NCBI RefSeq assembly: GCF_024679245.1
Contig: NC_090173.1
Coordinates: 29,023,160 to 29,087,159 of the forward strand
DNA: 64,000 nt
Direction: 5' to 3'
DNA from: Pseudorasbora parva
Lineage: Eukaryota > Chordata > Actinopteri > Cypriniformes > Gobionidae
This document shows, piece by piece, positions 1-16,500 of the stretch (its first letter is position 1; each line of letters opens with the position of its first letter). The notes under the pieces were generated by a model, which saw nothing but the letters and a program-made list of their open reading frames with translations, was not told the origin of the DNA and did not search any database. Position numbers and translations under genes: made by a program.

Positions 1-817
1 TAATATACTTTAAGGAAGTGTATGTAAGATTGTAGCCAAACTGGTACTGCAGGTGTATCCCCTCTCCCCCTCCCCCTGACTGAAGGTTGTCAGATAGGCT
101 GCAGGATCCAGCAGGGACGTTTGTTGCTGCAGCTGTGGTAACTAGAGCAGAGCTGGCAACCCGGATGCCCAAACACTACTGACTTCGTGATTGGTCGATA
201 GGTGCAGGGTGGAGCTTCAGGCCAAAACACAACATGACAACATCAACATCAGTTGAGGGCTGCAACAACAACTTTTATATGATAATATCCTGGCTGGACT
301 ACTGTTGTCAGTGATATAAGTATTTGAAATGAACATGATTTCTTAATGTCTACTGACATATGAGGGCCATTGTATGATTCATTGAAATACATTTCTTACA
401 TACAGTTCCTTTAAATATTTGCAATTATTGTACGGTGCAATTGAAGTACGGTGTAGTTACAAAATGTACCAATGGGGCTAATGGAGCCATGCTAACCAAC
501 TAAATAAATCTCAACTTGATCTCATAAGAAAGTGTTTTACAAAGTTGGAAATTTCGTAGTATGATGTGATTCGTAGGAAAATGTGTAAAAAAAGGAAGCA
601 TGAACATGTAATCCTAAACCTAGCCCTCAGTGGGCCTTTAGCATGTTGAATGAAAACTTACAAATGAGATTGTACAAATTAATACGGATTTCAGTTTACA
701 AAAATGTAAAATAATTATGAATTGTCAAAAGACTGTTGGATAAAAAATAACAAATGCAAACCTTATTAAATCCATATGCTTTGAAAACAAATCGAAAAAA
801 TGCATATGCTTGTTAGG
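1..817. other. Intergenic, no recognisable feature
   Basis: AT-rich non-coding sequence with no open frame of note and no repeat that I can name. It may contain old transposon fragments, but no terminal repeats or target duplications are visible. Confidence 0.5.
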
Positions 818-965
818 TATGTTTTGAAGCATGACAGCTGGTTTGAGCTGGTTTAAGCTGGTCAAGTGCTGGTCCTAAGAAACTACCTCCAGCTTATAAC
901 CAGCTAATGACCAACTAAAGACCAGCATAAACCAGCTCAAACCAGCTGACATGCTTCAAAACATA
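818..965. repeat. Foldback MITE, about 148 bp
   Basis: The two ends are inverted copies: TATGTTTTGAAGCATG at the left matches CATGCTTCAAAACATA at the right. The arms continue inward through CAGCTGGTTTGAGCTGG and its complement. The element is non-coding and nearly all stem, typical of short miniature inverted-repeat elements in cyprinid DNA. The superfamily is not assignable because no clear target duplication is seen. Confidence 0.7.
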
Positions 966-1345
966 CTCTCTAAAATAAACTCTCTTTGGCTTGTAATCAT
1001 AGGAGAACCACTTTAGGTGCTGTATAGCACCATATCTTGGTGATTCAGTGGTTCCTCACCCGTTCTTTACCAGTTCTTTGGGATGACTGAGGTGCTATAT
1101 ACCGCCACCGCCATACAAATAACCTTTCAAGCCCGTTTAGAGGTTCTTTACATGGCAAAGAACTACTGTTGGTGCTGTTTAGAACCATTATTGAGGAAGA
1201 ATTAAAATGCAATATGGCACCTCTTATGGGTTCTATATAGCACCATTTGACAAAAGTGGTTCCTCACCTTTTAGGATATGGTGCTATTTGGCACCAAAAG
1301 TGGTTCCCCATGATTACAAGTCAAGAACCACTTTTTTAAAGTGTA
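966..1345. repeat. MITE with CTTGTAATCAT inverted arms
   Basis: The left arm (GGCTTGTAATCATAGGAGAAC, then a stretch containing ATAGCACCATAT) is matched in inverted orientation by the right arm near 1260-1345 (ATATGGTGCTAT, then GGTTCCCCATGATTACAAG). The middle holds repeated AGAACC/GGTTC and GCACC motifs, so it looks like an internally duplicated non-autonomous element. It directly abuts the preceding MITE. Confidence 0.55.
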
Positions 1346-3519
1346 CCTAACCAGCATATGTTATTTGGAATCTGAATAGGAAGTGGGCATGCTAAAAAGG
1401 ACGCTAAGCAGCCTCTAGCGTCAGTCTCTCTTATGCACAGCAATTTATATATTTTTTAATATGCACAGCTTTTACTGGCCTATGTTAATTACACAGACAT
1501 TTTGCCCTGTCCCAAAAATGGCACACCTTGGCCTTGTCCCAAATGGCATCCTAAATACTTTCGGTCTTCCTCTCATGGACTTAACAGACACATGCATTCG
1601 GCAACAATTATAAGTCCACAAGTCCGTAAATGATCATGAAGTCTATGGATTTGACACAAAACCAAACTGGATTTGTGTGCAGTGTGAACAAAGCCATGGT
1701 AGTGAGGCAGGGTGATTCCAGCGGAATCAATGGCGTTTAGAGAGGGCTCACAAAACCGGCTCCAAGGGACACACCGGTGCGCGGGTTTCTCAGCTCTCTC
1801 TCTGCCGGACTGCACTTGCTGACACGCTAAGACCCCCTGTGGCCTGGCAGAGCTGCATCACGACTCAATGAGCCTCAGCTGCTGCTGCGCTGTGATGGAT
1901 AGCTTCACGTCAGAGACCTGACACATGTTTAAAGGAGTAAATCAATTAGATTGCATGTAGGAGAAACAGAGATTTCAAAAAGCTGACGTGTTTGTGCTCC
2001 CTGTAGGGAAAGGCCATATAAATGAGGAAGATCATATGCATCATTGCACTACATGCAGTCAGGTGTTCTGCTCCGTTTTCTCACATTTCTGCTGCTGTCT
2101 GATTAACGATCCTGATCATTTTAATATGTCATACACTCTCTCCAACTCTTACGTGTGCTAATACTTATATTTGTTTATATTATATATTGTTTTCAGTTAC
2201 ATATAGTAGTACTGGTTTTAGTGTATTTTACACTGAACCACTCCCCTCCAACCGCCAGTCTTCTATGAGCGAGGGATGGGGAGGAGGTGCGCTAAAATAA
2301 AACCCAGCTCTTTATTCAATATTCCATTTCACTTGGAAATGCGTCACAACTCTGAAATAAAGTCAGCTGCAACTTCCAGTTCACAGAGACTTTAAGATAT
2401 CCCTGCATCTCTTTTTTTTTTTCAAAATAAAAGCGTCATGGTTTAACGATTAAAAGCAAAGAAATTAAATAAGCTGTTCATTTGAGTATTGTAGCCTAAT
2501 TTTACAGCTGAACTGTAAAATAATATTTTTATTACTATAATTAAATAAATTATAATTCCTGCCTCATTGTTTCAACATATTACAGCCTAAACCTTCCGTG
2601 ACAGTGTCAGATGGCTTGTGGGGTTCTGTTTCTAAAACTGTTCAATTGTACTGATTTCCGGCCTGCTGTGGTTTGGGTTTTTTACTAACTTAAAGGATCA
2701 GAGTTTACTGATATGAATCACTTTCGACTCTGCTCTCAGTTTGATTAACAGAGACTTTGACAGTGTCAAAGTAGTTTAAAAAAGCAAAGGATGTAAGGGC
2801 TGCAAAGCAGTTAAATTAAAAGTATTAATATACAGGAAACTGAGCTGGCAAGATATTTAGACAATTTTTTATTATTATTATTATTGTAACGTAGCACACT
2901 TTGAAACATAAATGAAAAAACAACAGTTACTAACTATATTTTCCATCCAAAGAAATTAATTTAAAGGCCCTTGTTGTGAAAGTTTTTAATGGTTTTAATG
3001 TCTACGTGGTGTTTCTAAAATGCTTTTAAACAAACCATGTGCAAATTCACTATTGCTGAGTATGTCCTCCGTAAAACTCTCAAAAAAGGGGTTTGAAATC
3101 ACTGGTGTTTCTGTGACATCACAAACTACCATGTAACCAATCACATCAATGTGCGGGCGGGCTTTAGGATTAACTATGATTGCTCTGAAGCAGGGGAGTG
3201 TCAAGATAAGCCAGGTTATCCACTTATATTTTTCTGCTGATATGAAAATTTGCGTACAGTATATGATGCATATTACGATGTTATGATGTCTTTCTCCACT
3301 GACATTCTGAGTTGTTCAAAGTGTTTCTAAGGATACAGATTTTCAGAAGGCATCTGTCTGACTCTGAGATGGCGAATGGGTTGGGTTTTTGTAACATGCG
3401 ACACATTATTCGTTTTTGATAACATAGTCAAGCAAAAGGGTAATCATATTAATTACCGTTGTGTTCGACATTGTAGAGAGCGATGCAAAAAACACATTAC
3501 CATTCTGATATATCGACTT
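1346..3519. other. Intergenic, no gene recognised
   Basis: No reliable exon is seen. A TATA-like box (CCATATAAAT, about 2012-2022) lies upstream of a pyrimidine-rich stretch and could mark a promoter or non-coding first exon of arhgdig, whose first coding exon begins with only 5 untranslated bases. This is speculation: no donor site could be tied to it. The short open frames here have no family resemblance. Confidence 0.4.
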
Positions 3520-3551
3520 GTAGACAATAGGGCTGTAACGATATGCGATAT

Positions 3552-3945
3552 GTCAATGTCAATGTCAATGTCAGCTTTATTTATATAGCACCATTCAAAC
3601 AACACACGTTGACCAATGTGCTTTACAACATCTATATATAAAAGAAATAAAAACAATATTAGTAATGACAATACACATATTAATAATCATAATAAAAATA
3701 TTCTCTATCTATGTATTAATATCCATTTCAACACTAGGGATACGCCATGGAAAACAAGTGTGTCTTAAGTTGTATTTTAAAAACGTGTATGGAATCAGCA
3801 TCCTTGACATTTATTGGTAAGCTATTCCAAAGTCTAGGTGCTACTGCCGCAAATGCACGATCCCCTTTCCGGCTTAATTTAGTCCTTGGAATTTTAAGCA
3901 AATTTTGAGTTGTTGATCTCAAAGTTCTTCCTTTGATAGAACAAT
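3552..3945 (-). mobile_element. 3' end of an L2/CR1-type LINE
   Basis: Read on the minus strand, about 3740-3940 encodes a peptide containing KGDRAFAAVAPRLWNSLP followed by FKIQLKTHLF, the conserved C-terminal end of L2-clade LINE reverse transcriptases in vertebrates. Downstream on the same strand comes an untranslated tail ending in a short TGACAT-type tandem repeat, as expected for 3' ends of this clade. The insert lies just inside the left end of the hAT element, so it inserted after it. It is 5'-truncated, like most LINE copies. Confidence 0.7.
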
Positions 3946-4071
3946 ATGAAATCGAAATCGCAATATGCAGGTCCACGAACCTGTATCGCGATGTGTGAAG
4001 GCAGAATCGCGACACACCCCTTCCAACTCCCAGAATTATCCTTCCTGTCCAGGACCAACTTTTAAGTCAGC

Positions 4072-5160
4072 AGTATGGCAACATTTCGCCGGTGGAGAAC
4101 AAGGATGGCAATCGTGTAGTTGACAAGACCCACACAATTTGCCGTAAAGTGTTTCGAGAAGCTTCCCCAACCGGCCGGCAACACAACCAACATGCAGATG
4201 CCGGAGACACACTGCAAGCGTGGTGCGAGCGTTTCGTTTCTGGTGCGTGTCAGCCGCGGGGCGGCTGCGTGGTGTTTTCTCTTTCTTTGCACACCAGAAG
4301 CGTGTCTGACACAGCGCTTCTGCTGGTATTGATGTACAGGATGTAAATATATATTGCCTATTGATACCGCAAAGAAAACGTCGGCAGTAGCCTATTGACC
4401 ACACAGATATATGGTATTGACGGCAAAATAGGCTACAGAATATTTTGTTCTGCATTGACAGGTTTAATATTTCAAAATCGATAATTATGTTGTTTCTTGT
4501 TATTAAAATTAGGCCTATATCTGCATTTATGTTAACCTACAGACTTTCAAACATGAACATGTCATTTATTAATATGCATTTGTGTCAAAATGACATACAA
4601 ACATCTTTTCCTATTCTATTTTGCCTGGAAACGCTTCCAACACGCTTGCGTGTCGAGTTAAAAATAGGCATATCTTCTATTTGAAGCATGCATGCGTTTT
4701 CCGTGCGTGTCACGCAGGCATTATGCAAACTCTAACCGGTTAACATGAGAGCCAAAATAAAAACGGACACACCACGCAGCCGAGACGCTCACGGCACCCT
4801 TGCAGTGTGTCCCCACAACCCAACAGCAGCAGCCTACACTGCCTAGTTTATTCCAAGCAAAGTTTCCAGCCAATTCAGATCGATCACAAAAAATTACAGA
4901 TGCAATTGGAATCATGTCACTGGATATGCCCCCTTTTTCGGTTGTTGAAAACGAGGGATTCAAGTAGCCTATTTACTTAGTGTGCTCGAGCCCCGTTATG
5001 CATTACCGAGCCGGGCGCATTTCTCTCAAAATGTGCTACCAAAACTTCTGGAGAAAACAAAGGCTAAGGTGTTGGAAGGGTTGAGTACTGCTGAATCCAT
5101 CACAATCACCACCGATAGCAACCCCGCCCAAACACGCGCTAGAGAGCCACAGAGAGTAAG
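4072..5160 (+). pseudogene. Broken ZBED-like hAT transposase (BED finger plus core fragments)
   Basis: Three pieces of a hAT transposase are readable on the + strand. At 4072-4200 a BED-type zinc-finger segment includes VDKTHTICRK and then a TTNMQM-like run. At about 4815-4965 a linker follows with ITDAIGIMSLDMPPFSVVEN. At 4985-5160 a stretch reads EPRYALPSRAHFSQ, then ETKAKV-like KTKAKVLEGLS and ITITTDS, the start of the RNase H-like core. The pieces lie in different frames, contain stops, and are separated by an inserted repeat at 4201-4814. Everything after TTDS, including the catalytic C-terminal half and the hAT dimerisation domain, is absent. Assignment rests on motif resemblance to ZBED-family transposases. 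Confidence 0.7.
4201..4814. repeat. 0.6 kb repeat with GACACACTGCAAG ends, inserted in the hAT element
   Basis: It begins CCGGAGACACACTGCAAG and ends CTTGCAGTGTGTCCCC, an inverted pair. It interrupts the BED-finger coding segment of the host hAT element. Related copies lie at 59061-59230 (inverted, partial) and at 59282-59441 continued at 62502, where the same family is itself split by a Tc1 element. It is non-coding: the open frames that cross it are chance frames. Confidence 0.65.
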
Positions 5161-5551
5161 CCTCAGTTACCACCATTTTTTCTTTGTAAATGTAAGATTG
5201 ATTGAAGAAATTTTTTCAAAATGCTCGAATCATCTCCACTATGGACTTTAGTTCTGTTTGTTTTTCAACAGTATTTTATTACAAAGAAAACAGAAGTGTT
5301 ATAGCTTTGGTTATATAGTTTAATTTACTTAGGTATTTTGTTAATAATTTGCATAGTTAATATTGTTATTTGGTGTTCAGTTTATACAGGTTTTTCAAAT
5401 GTTATTTAATAAATTAATTTTTTCCCCCTCAAAATATCTTTTGAACTGTTTTGTTTTCCCCCATATCGAGGTTTGTATCGTACCGTGGGTCAAAAATCGT
5501 GATACGAACCGAATCGTGGGTTTGGTGTATCGTTACAGCCCTAGTAGACAA

Positions 5552-9860
<4,309 letters not shown>

Positions 9861-10104
9861 CACTCTAAAAAATGCTGGGTTAAAAACAACCCAAGTTGGG
9901 TTGAAAATGCACCGACCCAACAATTGGGTTCTTTTAACCCAGTGGTTGAGTTGTTCTTACCCAGCAATTGGGTTGTCCTAAGCAACATTTAACCCAACCA
10001 CTGGGTTAAAACAACTCAACCACTGGGTTAAAACAACCCAATTGTTGGGTCGGTGCATTTTCAACCCAACTTGGGTTGTTTTTAACCCAGCATTTTTTAG
10101 AGTG
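9861..10104. repeat. 244-bp near-perfect palindromic MITE
   Basis: It begins CACTCTAAAAAATGCTGGG and ends CCCAGCATTTTTTAGAGTG. The arms stay complementary almost to the centre, through GGTTAAAAACAACCCAAG, GCACCGACCCAACAATTGGG and their complements. It is flanked by TATATATA on both sides, consistent with TA target choice (Tc1/mariner-type), though the duplication cannot be separated from the surrounding TA run. There is no coding capacity. Confidence 0.85.
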
Positions 10105-11315
10105 TGTATATATATATATATTTCAGGGTCAGTGGGACACTTTTTACCATTGAGATGACCTGGAAAAAGTGTCCCAATCACTCTGAATTATATCAGACTC
10201 GTCTAACATGGTTGCAAAAACTCCAAACCTCAAAAACTGATTAGAAAATAAAACAGACCATATAATATTGAGTTCCACCTCCTGAGGTTGACAATTTATA
10301 TTTTCTGAAGGTTAAGAGTTTTAGGCCCCATTTTGTACCCTATTGCAGAAAAAGGCAGAATATTTCTATACAACACTTACACAAGACTGCTTCTCTAGGG
10401 AAGTTATATGGACGTTATGATTCGGCTCTCTTAATTCATATGACAAATTGCTGTCCCTGTTGCTGGCCTCCTACATGGAGAGCAGTTTTCTGGGTCTTTA
10501 TTTTCCTCTGTTTCTCTGGGGAGCAATACCTCAGCTGTCTGCTTTCCAGTAATTATTAGCTGTTATGCTGAACTATTAGCAGTGTGCTGGTTTTGACAAT
10601 GAAAACACATTTTTCAATGTCTGACAAGTGGCTGAATTCATAAAAGCAATGATTTATTTAACAGATCTGCTACAATTAGACCAGCTTATTATAATTAAAC
10701 AGGAACAGCTACTGTATACATAACCCTCAGTTTCTCTTTTTGCTATATATATTGTGGTTATTTAGTTAGATATGGAATTATTAGCGTTGAAGATGAGTAT
10801 TGTTCTGCTATGCGAGGATTTCAATGTGTGACTCTGAATATTAAAAGAGATAAATGTTCAAATTTATTTTCTCTAGCAGTGTTAGCCAATCTGAATAGGT
10901 TTGTTTCAAGCCCAAAAATGTGAGAGGAGGAAAGAGAGCAGTCTTTTATCAGAGCATTACTCATGTGTAAAACCAGGAAACGGTCACATTGAACATCACA
11001 AACCATGTACTTTAACAGCTCATCATTTCACAGTAGATTTTTACACTAATAGTTCAATATCTGGCGATTTTACGCTGTTACCAGATGCTCCAAACTTGAT
11101 CGTGACTGGCTTGCTTAAAGTCTTTTTCAAAATCAGTCTAGAAATATTATTGTCTGGCTATCACCAGACTAAGCTCAATTTAAGATTGAACATTGGTCTG
11201 GGGAGTCTGCTCTGTACTTTCTACTGCACACGAGGCATTATCAACGAGCATAATTAAAATGACTCTGTATGCATTTGGACAGTCCTTCAACTAATCAGAC
11301 CACAGGAGGTGCTCT
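10105..11315. other. Upstream region of arhgdig, no feature recognised
   Basis: AT-rich, with weak open frames only. It may be intron or promoter of arhgdig if that gene has an upstream non-coding exon. Nothing specific can be supported. Confidence 0.4.
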
Positions 11316-11699
11316 TAATCATACTCTTAAGCTTAAAGGGATAGTTCACTTTAAAATGAATATTCTGTCATCCTTTACTCACCTTACTCATCCTTACTCA
11401 CAGTTGCTTCAAACCTGTATGAATTTCTTTCTTCAGCTGAACATAAGGGAAGATTTTTTAAAGGATGTCAGTAATCAATCAGTTAACTGGAACCATTGAC
11501 TTCCACAGTATTTTTTTTCCTACTATGGAAGTCAATGGTTCCAGTTTACTGATTGATTACTGACATCCTTTAAAAAATCTTTCCTTGTGTTCAGCTGAAG
11601 AAAAATTCATACAGGTTTGAAACAACTTGAGGGTGAGTAAAGGTTGACAGAATTTTCATTTTAAAGTGAACTATCCCTTTAAGCTTAAGAGTATGATTA
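11316..11699. repeat. 384-bp hairpin MITE just upstream of the first arhgdig coding exon
   Basis: The outer arms TAATCATACTCTTAAGC and GCTTAAGAGTATGATTA are perfectly inverted. Inside them the element reads TTAAAGGGATAGTTCAC on the left and GTGAACTATCCCTTTAA on the right. Complementarity runs to near the centre (GGAACCATTGACTTCCA facing TGGAAGTCAATGGTTCC, about 11490-11545). A second member of the family lies at 56251-56645 and a half copy at 14820-14940. It ends 36 bp before the splice acceptor at 11735. Confidence 0.85.
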
Positions 11700-11740
11700 G
11701 ACCTTTCTAAAACCCTTCATTCCTGTTTTTCTCAGGCATA

Positions 11741-13505
11741 ATGGCTGATAAAGAGAAAGACTTGCACGTGGTTGAGGATGAAGATGAACCAGATCTGAAC
11801 TACCAGCCTCCGGCTCAAAAAAGTCTGCAGGAGATCCAGGAACTGGACAAGGATGATGAAAGCCTGAACAAGTACAAGCAAACCCTCCTTGGCTCTGGAC
11901 CTGTGGTGGCAGGTTAGTGTAACTGTTTAAAGATGTTTTTGAAATGCCTATAGCAATGTGCACACCATTTATTGATATCATATTATATTATTATTTATAT
12001 GCTACCATTAAAAAAGTATTTATTAATTGTTCCGTTCATAAAAGAATGGAAAAAAGTATTAAGTAGCACAACTGTTTTCAACATTGAGGATAATAAGAAA
12101 CGTATCTTGAGCCGCATTTCATCCTATTAATGTGACACTGAAGACTGGAGTAATGATATTAAAAATACAGCTTTGTCATTACAGGAATAAATTAGATTTT
12201 AAAATATATTCATATAGAAAACATTTCAATTTAAACATTTTAAATTGTCAACAACAATATAATTGTATTACTGTATTTTTGATCAAATAATGGCTTATTT
12301 CCACCAAGCGGTACGCAATCTTTGCAGTTTCCATTGTCATAAGTTTTGAATGGTACCCTAATTCCGCACAGTACCATACCACTTTTTTGCCCCCCTTCTA
12401 TTGGGGTACCTAGCACAATAGTCTAGTACTAAAGGGTGGAGCTAGACTGCAGACCGTTGATTGGTTGACATAGAATAGTCACTTATTTGTGCTTTTTCGG
12501 ATGTGTTTGTCCGAAGGCTTGCAGCCTTGGCTCAAACAAAGTGTGTCTTCTTGTTACAACAGCCACATGTCGAGAAGCAAGAACAAGATCTGCTGTATGT
12601 CGTCACTATTTTTAATGTTTACTGTGTCACTTTCTTCTTTGCATAATGATTGCTACACCACGCCTATCATAAGGGTACTGTTGGCAAGCCGGATTACTGT
12701 CCCGAACCGTACTGTACTGTACTGAACCGTATCACACCGCTCGGTGGAAACGAGCAATAAATGCAGGCTTGGTGAATTTTTTCAACATTTGAACATTTTC
12801 AGACTCACAGACTTGCCAAACAACTTCTAAAACGGATTTGAATCTTATTGATATTTTGACCCATATTTAAAGATACACGCAGTCACGCACACAAATAATG
12901 AGTGTTGCAAAGAATCTTATCTTGTGAAGATTGCATTGCCTTCATGTTTAAAGCTGTAGTTCGGCTCTCCAGGGATGGATCTCCCATCTCCTCCTGCTGT
13001 CTAGACGGATTCAGACCCCCCGGGGGACTCCAGTCTTGGTTCAAAGCCCCCTAACAATATCCTCTTAAATCAGAGAAAGTGAGAATGTGGCAATCACTTA
13101 GTCTGAAGAGCATGGCTTTGAACTGCTCTGTTGTTTAGAGAAACATGAATTATGTTAACGCTGGTAATTCCCATTTGATATTCTGTCCCGCTGCATTAAT
13201 TGTAAGATCTGTTATTGTATTTCTTACTCAGTTATTGAGTGAAATAGCTTTGTTCTGTTTTTCTCTATGATGAATTGTTTCTGTGATATTAAGATCAAAG
13301 CCCAGCAATCCTAATTTCTTTTGCCACAGGGAAAATCCAAATATACACTTCAAATCCTTTAAGTGTGATCTGAAATACTTGCTGATACAGCGTTCCTAAA
13401 GGCATAAAAGGCAGATTAATTTCTTCTTGACTCACAGGGCTTAAAATGTTTGATTTAGATGCAATTTAATTTTCTGTAGCTAACTGATCAGCTGCAGTCA
13501 TTCAG

Positions 13506-13536
<31 letters not shown>

Positions 13537-16500
13537 ACTTGTGTGCCAAGGTTATTTACCTTGCAAATCCTCTTATTCATAAATTATTCATCTTTGTTTT
13601 CATGGTTATGGCCAGGTTAATAATAGACTTTATTCAATATACTGGAATGCATACGGCAGCCTGCGTTGGTATTTTATAACGTTTTGTGTTTCAGTGTAAT
13701 GACTGAAAGACCTGCTTACAGACTTGAGGTCATGATGACCAATCAGAGCAAGGCAACAAAGTGGATCTTATATGCCTCTTGAAAACTACCCTTCCTTATA
13801 TCCTCATTTGCTGTTGTGTATGAAATAAAAATAAAAAACATAATTTCCATAATTGTGTTTATAATTTCCATATCTGTACGTTAAGATTAGTACCAGTGTA
13901 TTTTAGTATTATTTATTTATTATTATAGTTTTTCTTATTATTTTGAATGAGCTTTTCAGTTTTCATTTTAATTTATAGTAATTAAATAATGTGTGTATGC
14001 CATTTTCATTCATTTTTTATTATCATTAATATTTACTTTTATTTTAATGTTTACACTGAGGAAATAAATATGGGCCACCATGGTAAAGATGAGATGACAG
14101 ATTTTAAATGTTTGGTGAACCCTTTATCCTTTCACTGGGGCTGAAAACACTGCAAAAAACATGAAACGGGTTTGTCTTGACGTCTATTAATTTGCAATAA
14201 GATCTTCTCAGATGTAATAGTGGGATTATGCCAGGGTGATCTGTCATGTTTGGTGTGTGCGGTCCCCAGTGCGCAGTTTTGCGAGTGAGCATGCCTGTGG
14301 CGGTTGGCGGCACTTGTAGCCATCAGCGGATGATGAACTGTAGTTCCCACTTTTAAAACCAGCCCACCCTGCATCAATAACACTGCATCAATGAGACCCG
14401 TCCAACAATTTGTTATGTGCAGTTTTACACCACTAGCTCCCTCTTGGCACTGCAGAAACGATCATTCAGTGGAACAGTAGAGTTAAGCGCCTAAATTAAG
14501 CTAGTCACCTGCCCTGCATGTTTCATGGGACAACTTCTATGATGTAGGGCCAATGGGAGTTCACATATCAAGATCACCCTCATGTTTTTCCAAGGCTATA
14601 TGCGTGTGTTTTATTCTGTGAATTTCACAGAATTTATAAGGTATCTTCACTAAAGATTTAAATGTTGATCACACAAAGCACATATCACACATTCTGTGGC
14701 CTCAGAAGACTTGAAATAGTGAATAAACTGCTTTTATGTTGATTTGTCTGTATGTTCTTTTGTCCTTTTTGTAAAGCTTGACAGACATAGTCATAATGCA
14801 CTATTGTTGTATGGAACAGATATGAAAAAAGTCTCCTTTTGTGCTCCAGTGGAAAAAATAATGACAGCATGCAGGTTTGGAAAGACATGAGGGTGAATAA
14901 TGATTGAATTTTAATTTCTGGGTGAACTGTTCCTTTAATGGGTGGGGCAGCATCAGCTCTATCACTGTTAAATGTGCTGAGACTGCATGCTGGGGTCACT
15001 AACCTGAAGCGGCTCGGTGTCCACCTAAACCCTGACAGGCCCGATCTATTTCTGTAATGTCCAGAGCTCCTATGGAGAGAAACCTGGGAGGGAATACATG
15101 GTTGGCCTATTAGCAACAGTGACTGACAAGACTTTAAATGCCTCTTTATCTTATAATGAATGTGGTTATGTTTGTGGAAGACACTAGCTCTGCTCCAAAA
15201 CCTACTGAGCTGTATTTTAAAGAATTGTTGGCTCTTACATGAAGACTGTTCCACAGATATATATGCTGTCTTTTGAAGATACCTTTTTAGATGTTGAGAT
15301 TTTTTTAAAATTATGAATCCATTTGGTTCAGTTCCAAAAAGTATTCATAAAAATAGATCAGTGTAATTCCAAATGTTCAATTAACTAATATTTGTGGTTT
15401 GCTGTATTTTTGTATGCGTATAGTATTATTCCTTAGCAATATGCTAACATCAAACTCTATTGAAATCTATTTTACCCAATATTTGTGTTTTTATTTATTT
15501 GTATGAGTTATTAGAGTATCATCCTGTTAGCTTAGCAAAATGCTATCATTCTGTTAGCTTAGCCTACTTAATATTTGTGTGTATATTTTATGTGTTTGAA
15601 GTATCGTCCCATTAGTTTAGCAACATTCTAACGTCACACTTGATTCGTTTTGTCATTTTTGACATGCTTTGTAACTTTAGCAAGTAATCTGTTTCCTGTG
15701 AGAAACTTTATTCGTGTGAAGCCTATATAGGATGTTACCTCAAAGTCACTTATGATGTTCCTGACCTAGAATACTGTCTAAGTAGGCAGTAGGCATTGAG
15801 TCAGCTCACTAGGTTTTGGAACACAGCTTTTTATATTTGTGTCAGCTAAAATAAAGGAAATGAGTGTGAATTGTATGGCTGGAGAAACGTGTCTTTCCTC
15901 AAACCTGAATTGATTATGTTCATCTGCACACATCTGAGATGATTAATGTGTCTTATTTACACACTGACTGGCCAGTGAGTTGCAGGTCCACATGAAAGCC
16001 CCGTTTCCCCCTCCTCATTTTTACTTTATTATTTAATATCTTCCCTCTGGCCTGAGACACATGATGAATGGCCTGGAGAATGATACTTCAAATTGTGTGG
16101 AAGATGTGCTATTATTTTGCTTTTCCCAATTTGGTGGCAGGGAACTTAGTACAAGTGCATATTTGCTTCCGATCTGTTATTTAACCAGCTTATCATCTTG
16201 GTCTGAAATTGATGCAGCTTCAACGTATGCTGAGAATATTAAAGCCAATAAACACTGGTTGCTTATTTCTTATTATTTATGCATTAAGGAAAAAGGCTAT
16301 TCTTATGGATAAGTGGGTTTATCCTTTAGGTACAGTATAGTTTAAGTAGGGTTGAATAAATATAAATGTAGAGAACATTTTGCTGTTGTTTCTCATCTGT
16401 TTTATTTTTTGCTTTGTAGATCCAACCATTCCTAATGTTCAGGTGACCCGGCTGACTCTGATGTGTGACCAGGCCCCTGGACCCATCACCATGGATCTGA

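Larger units (their letters stand above)
3520..5551 (+). mobile_element. hAT-superfamily DNA transposon with 8-bp target duplication
   Basis: The element proper runs 3528-5543. It starts TAGGGCTGTAACGAT and ends ATCGTTACAGCCCTA, a perfect terminal inverted repeat, and is flanked on both sides by GTAGACAA (3520-3527 and 5544-5551). An 8-bp duplication is the hAT signature. Inside are remnants of a ZBED-like transposase on the + strand, an L2-like LINE tail (about 3552-3945) and a separate 0.6 kb repeat (4201-4814), so the element has been hit at least twice since it inserted. It cannot encode a working transposase. Confidence 0.85.

Noticed and set aside
2012..2060. TATA box and start site for arhgdig
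   Set aside because: CCATATAAAT is suggestive, but no donor or exon could be linked to the coding exon 9.7 kb away.
14685..15254. 189-aa minus-strand frame
   Set aside because: It runs across a MITE fragment, with no domain, splice context or codon signature.
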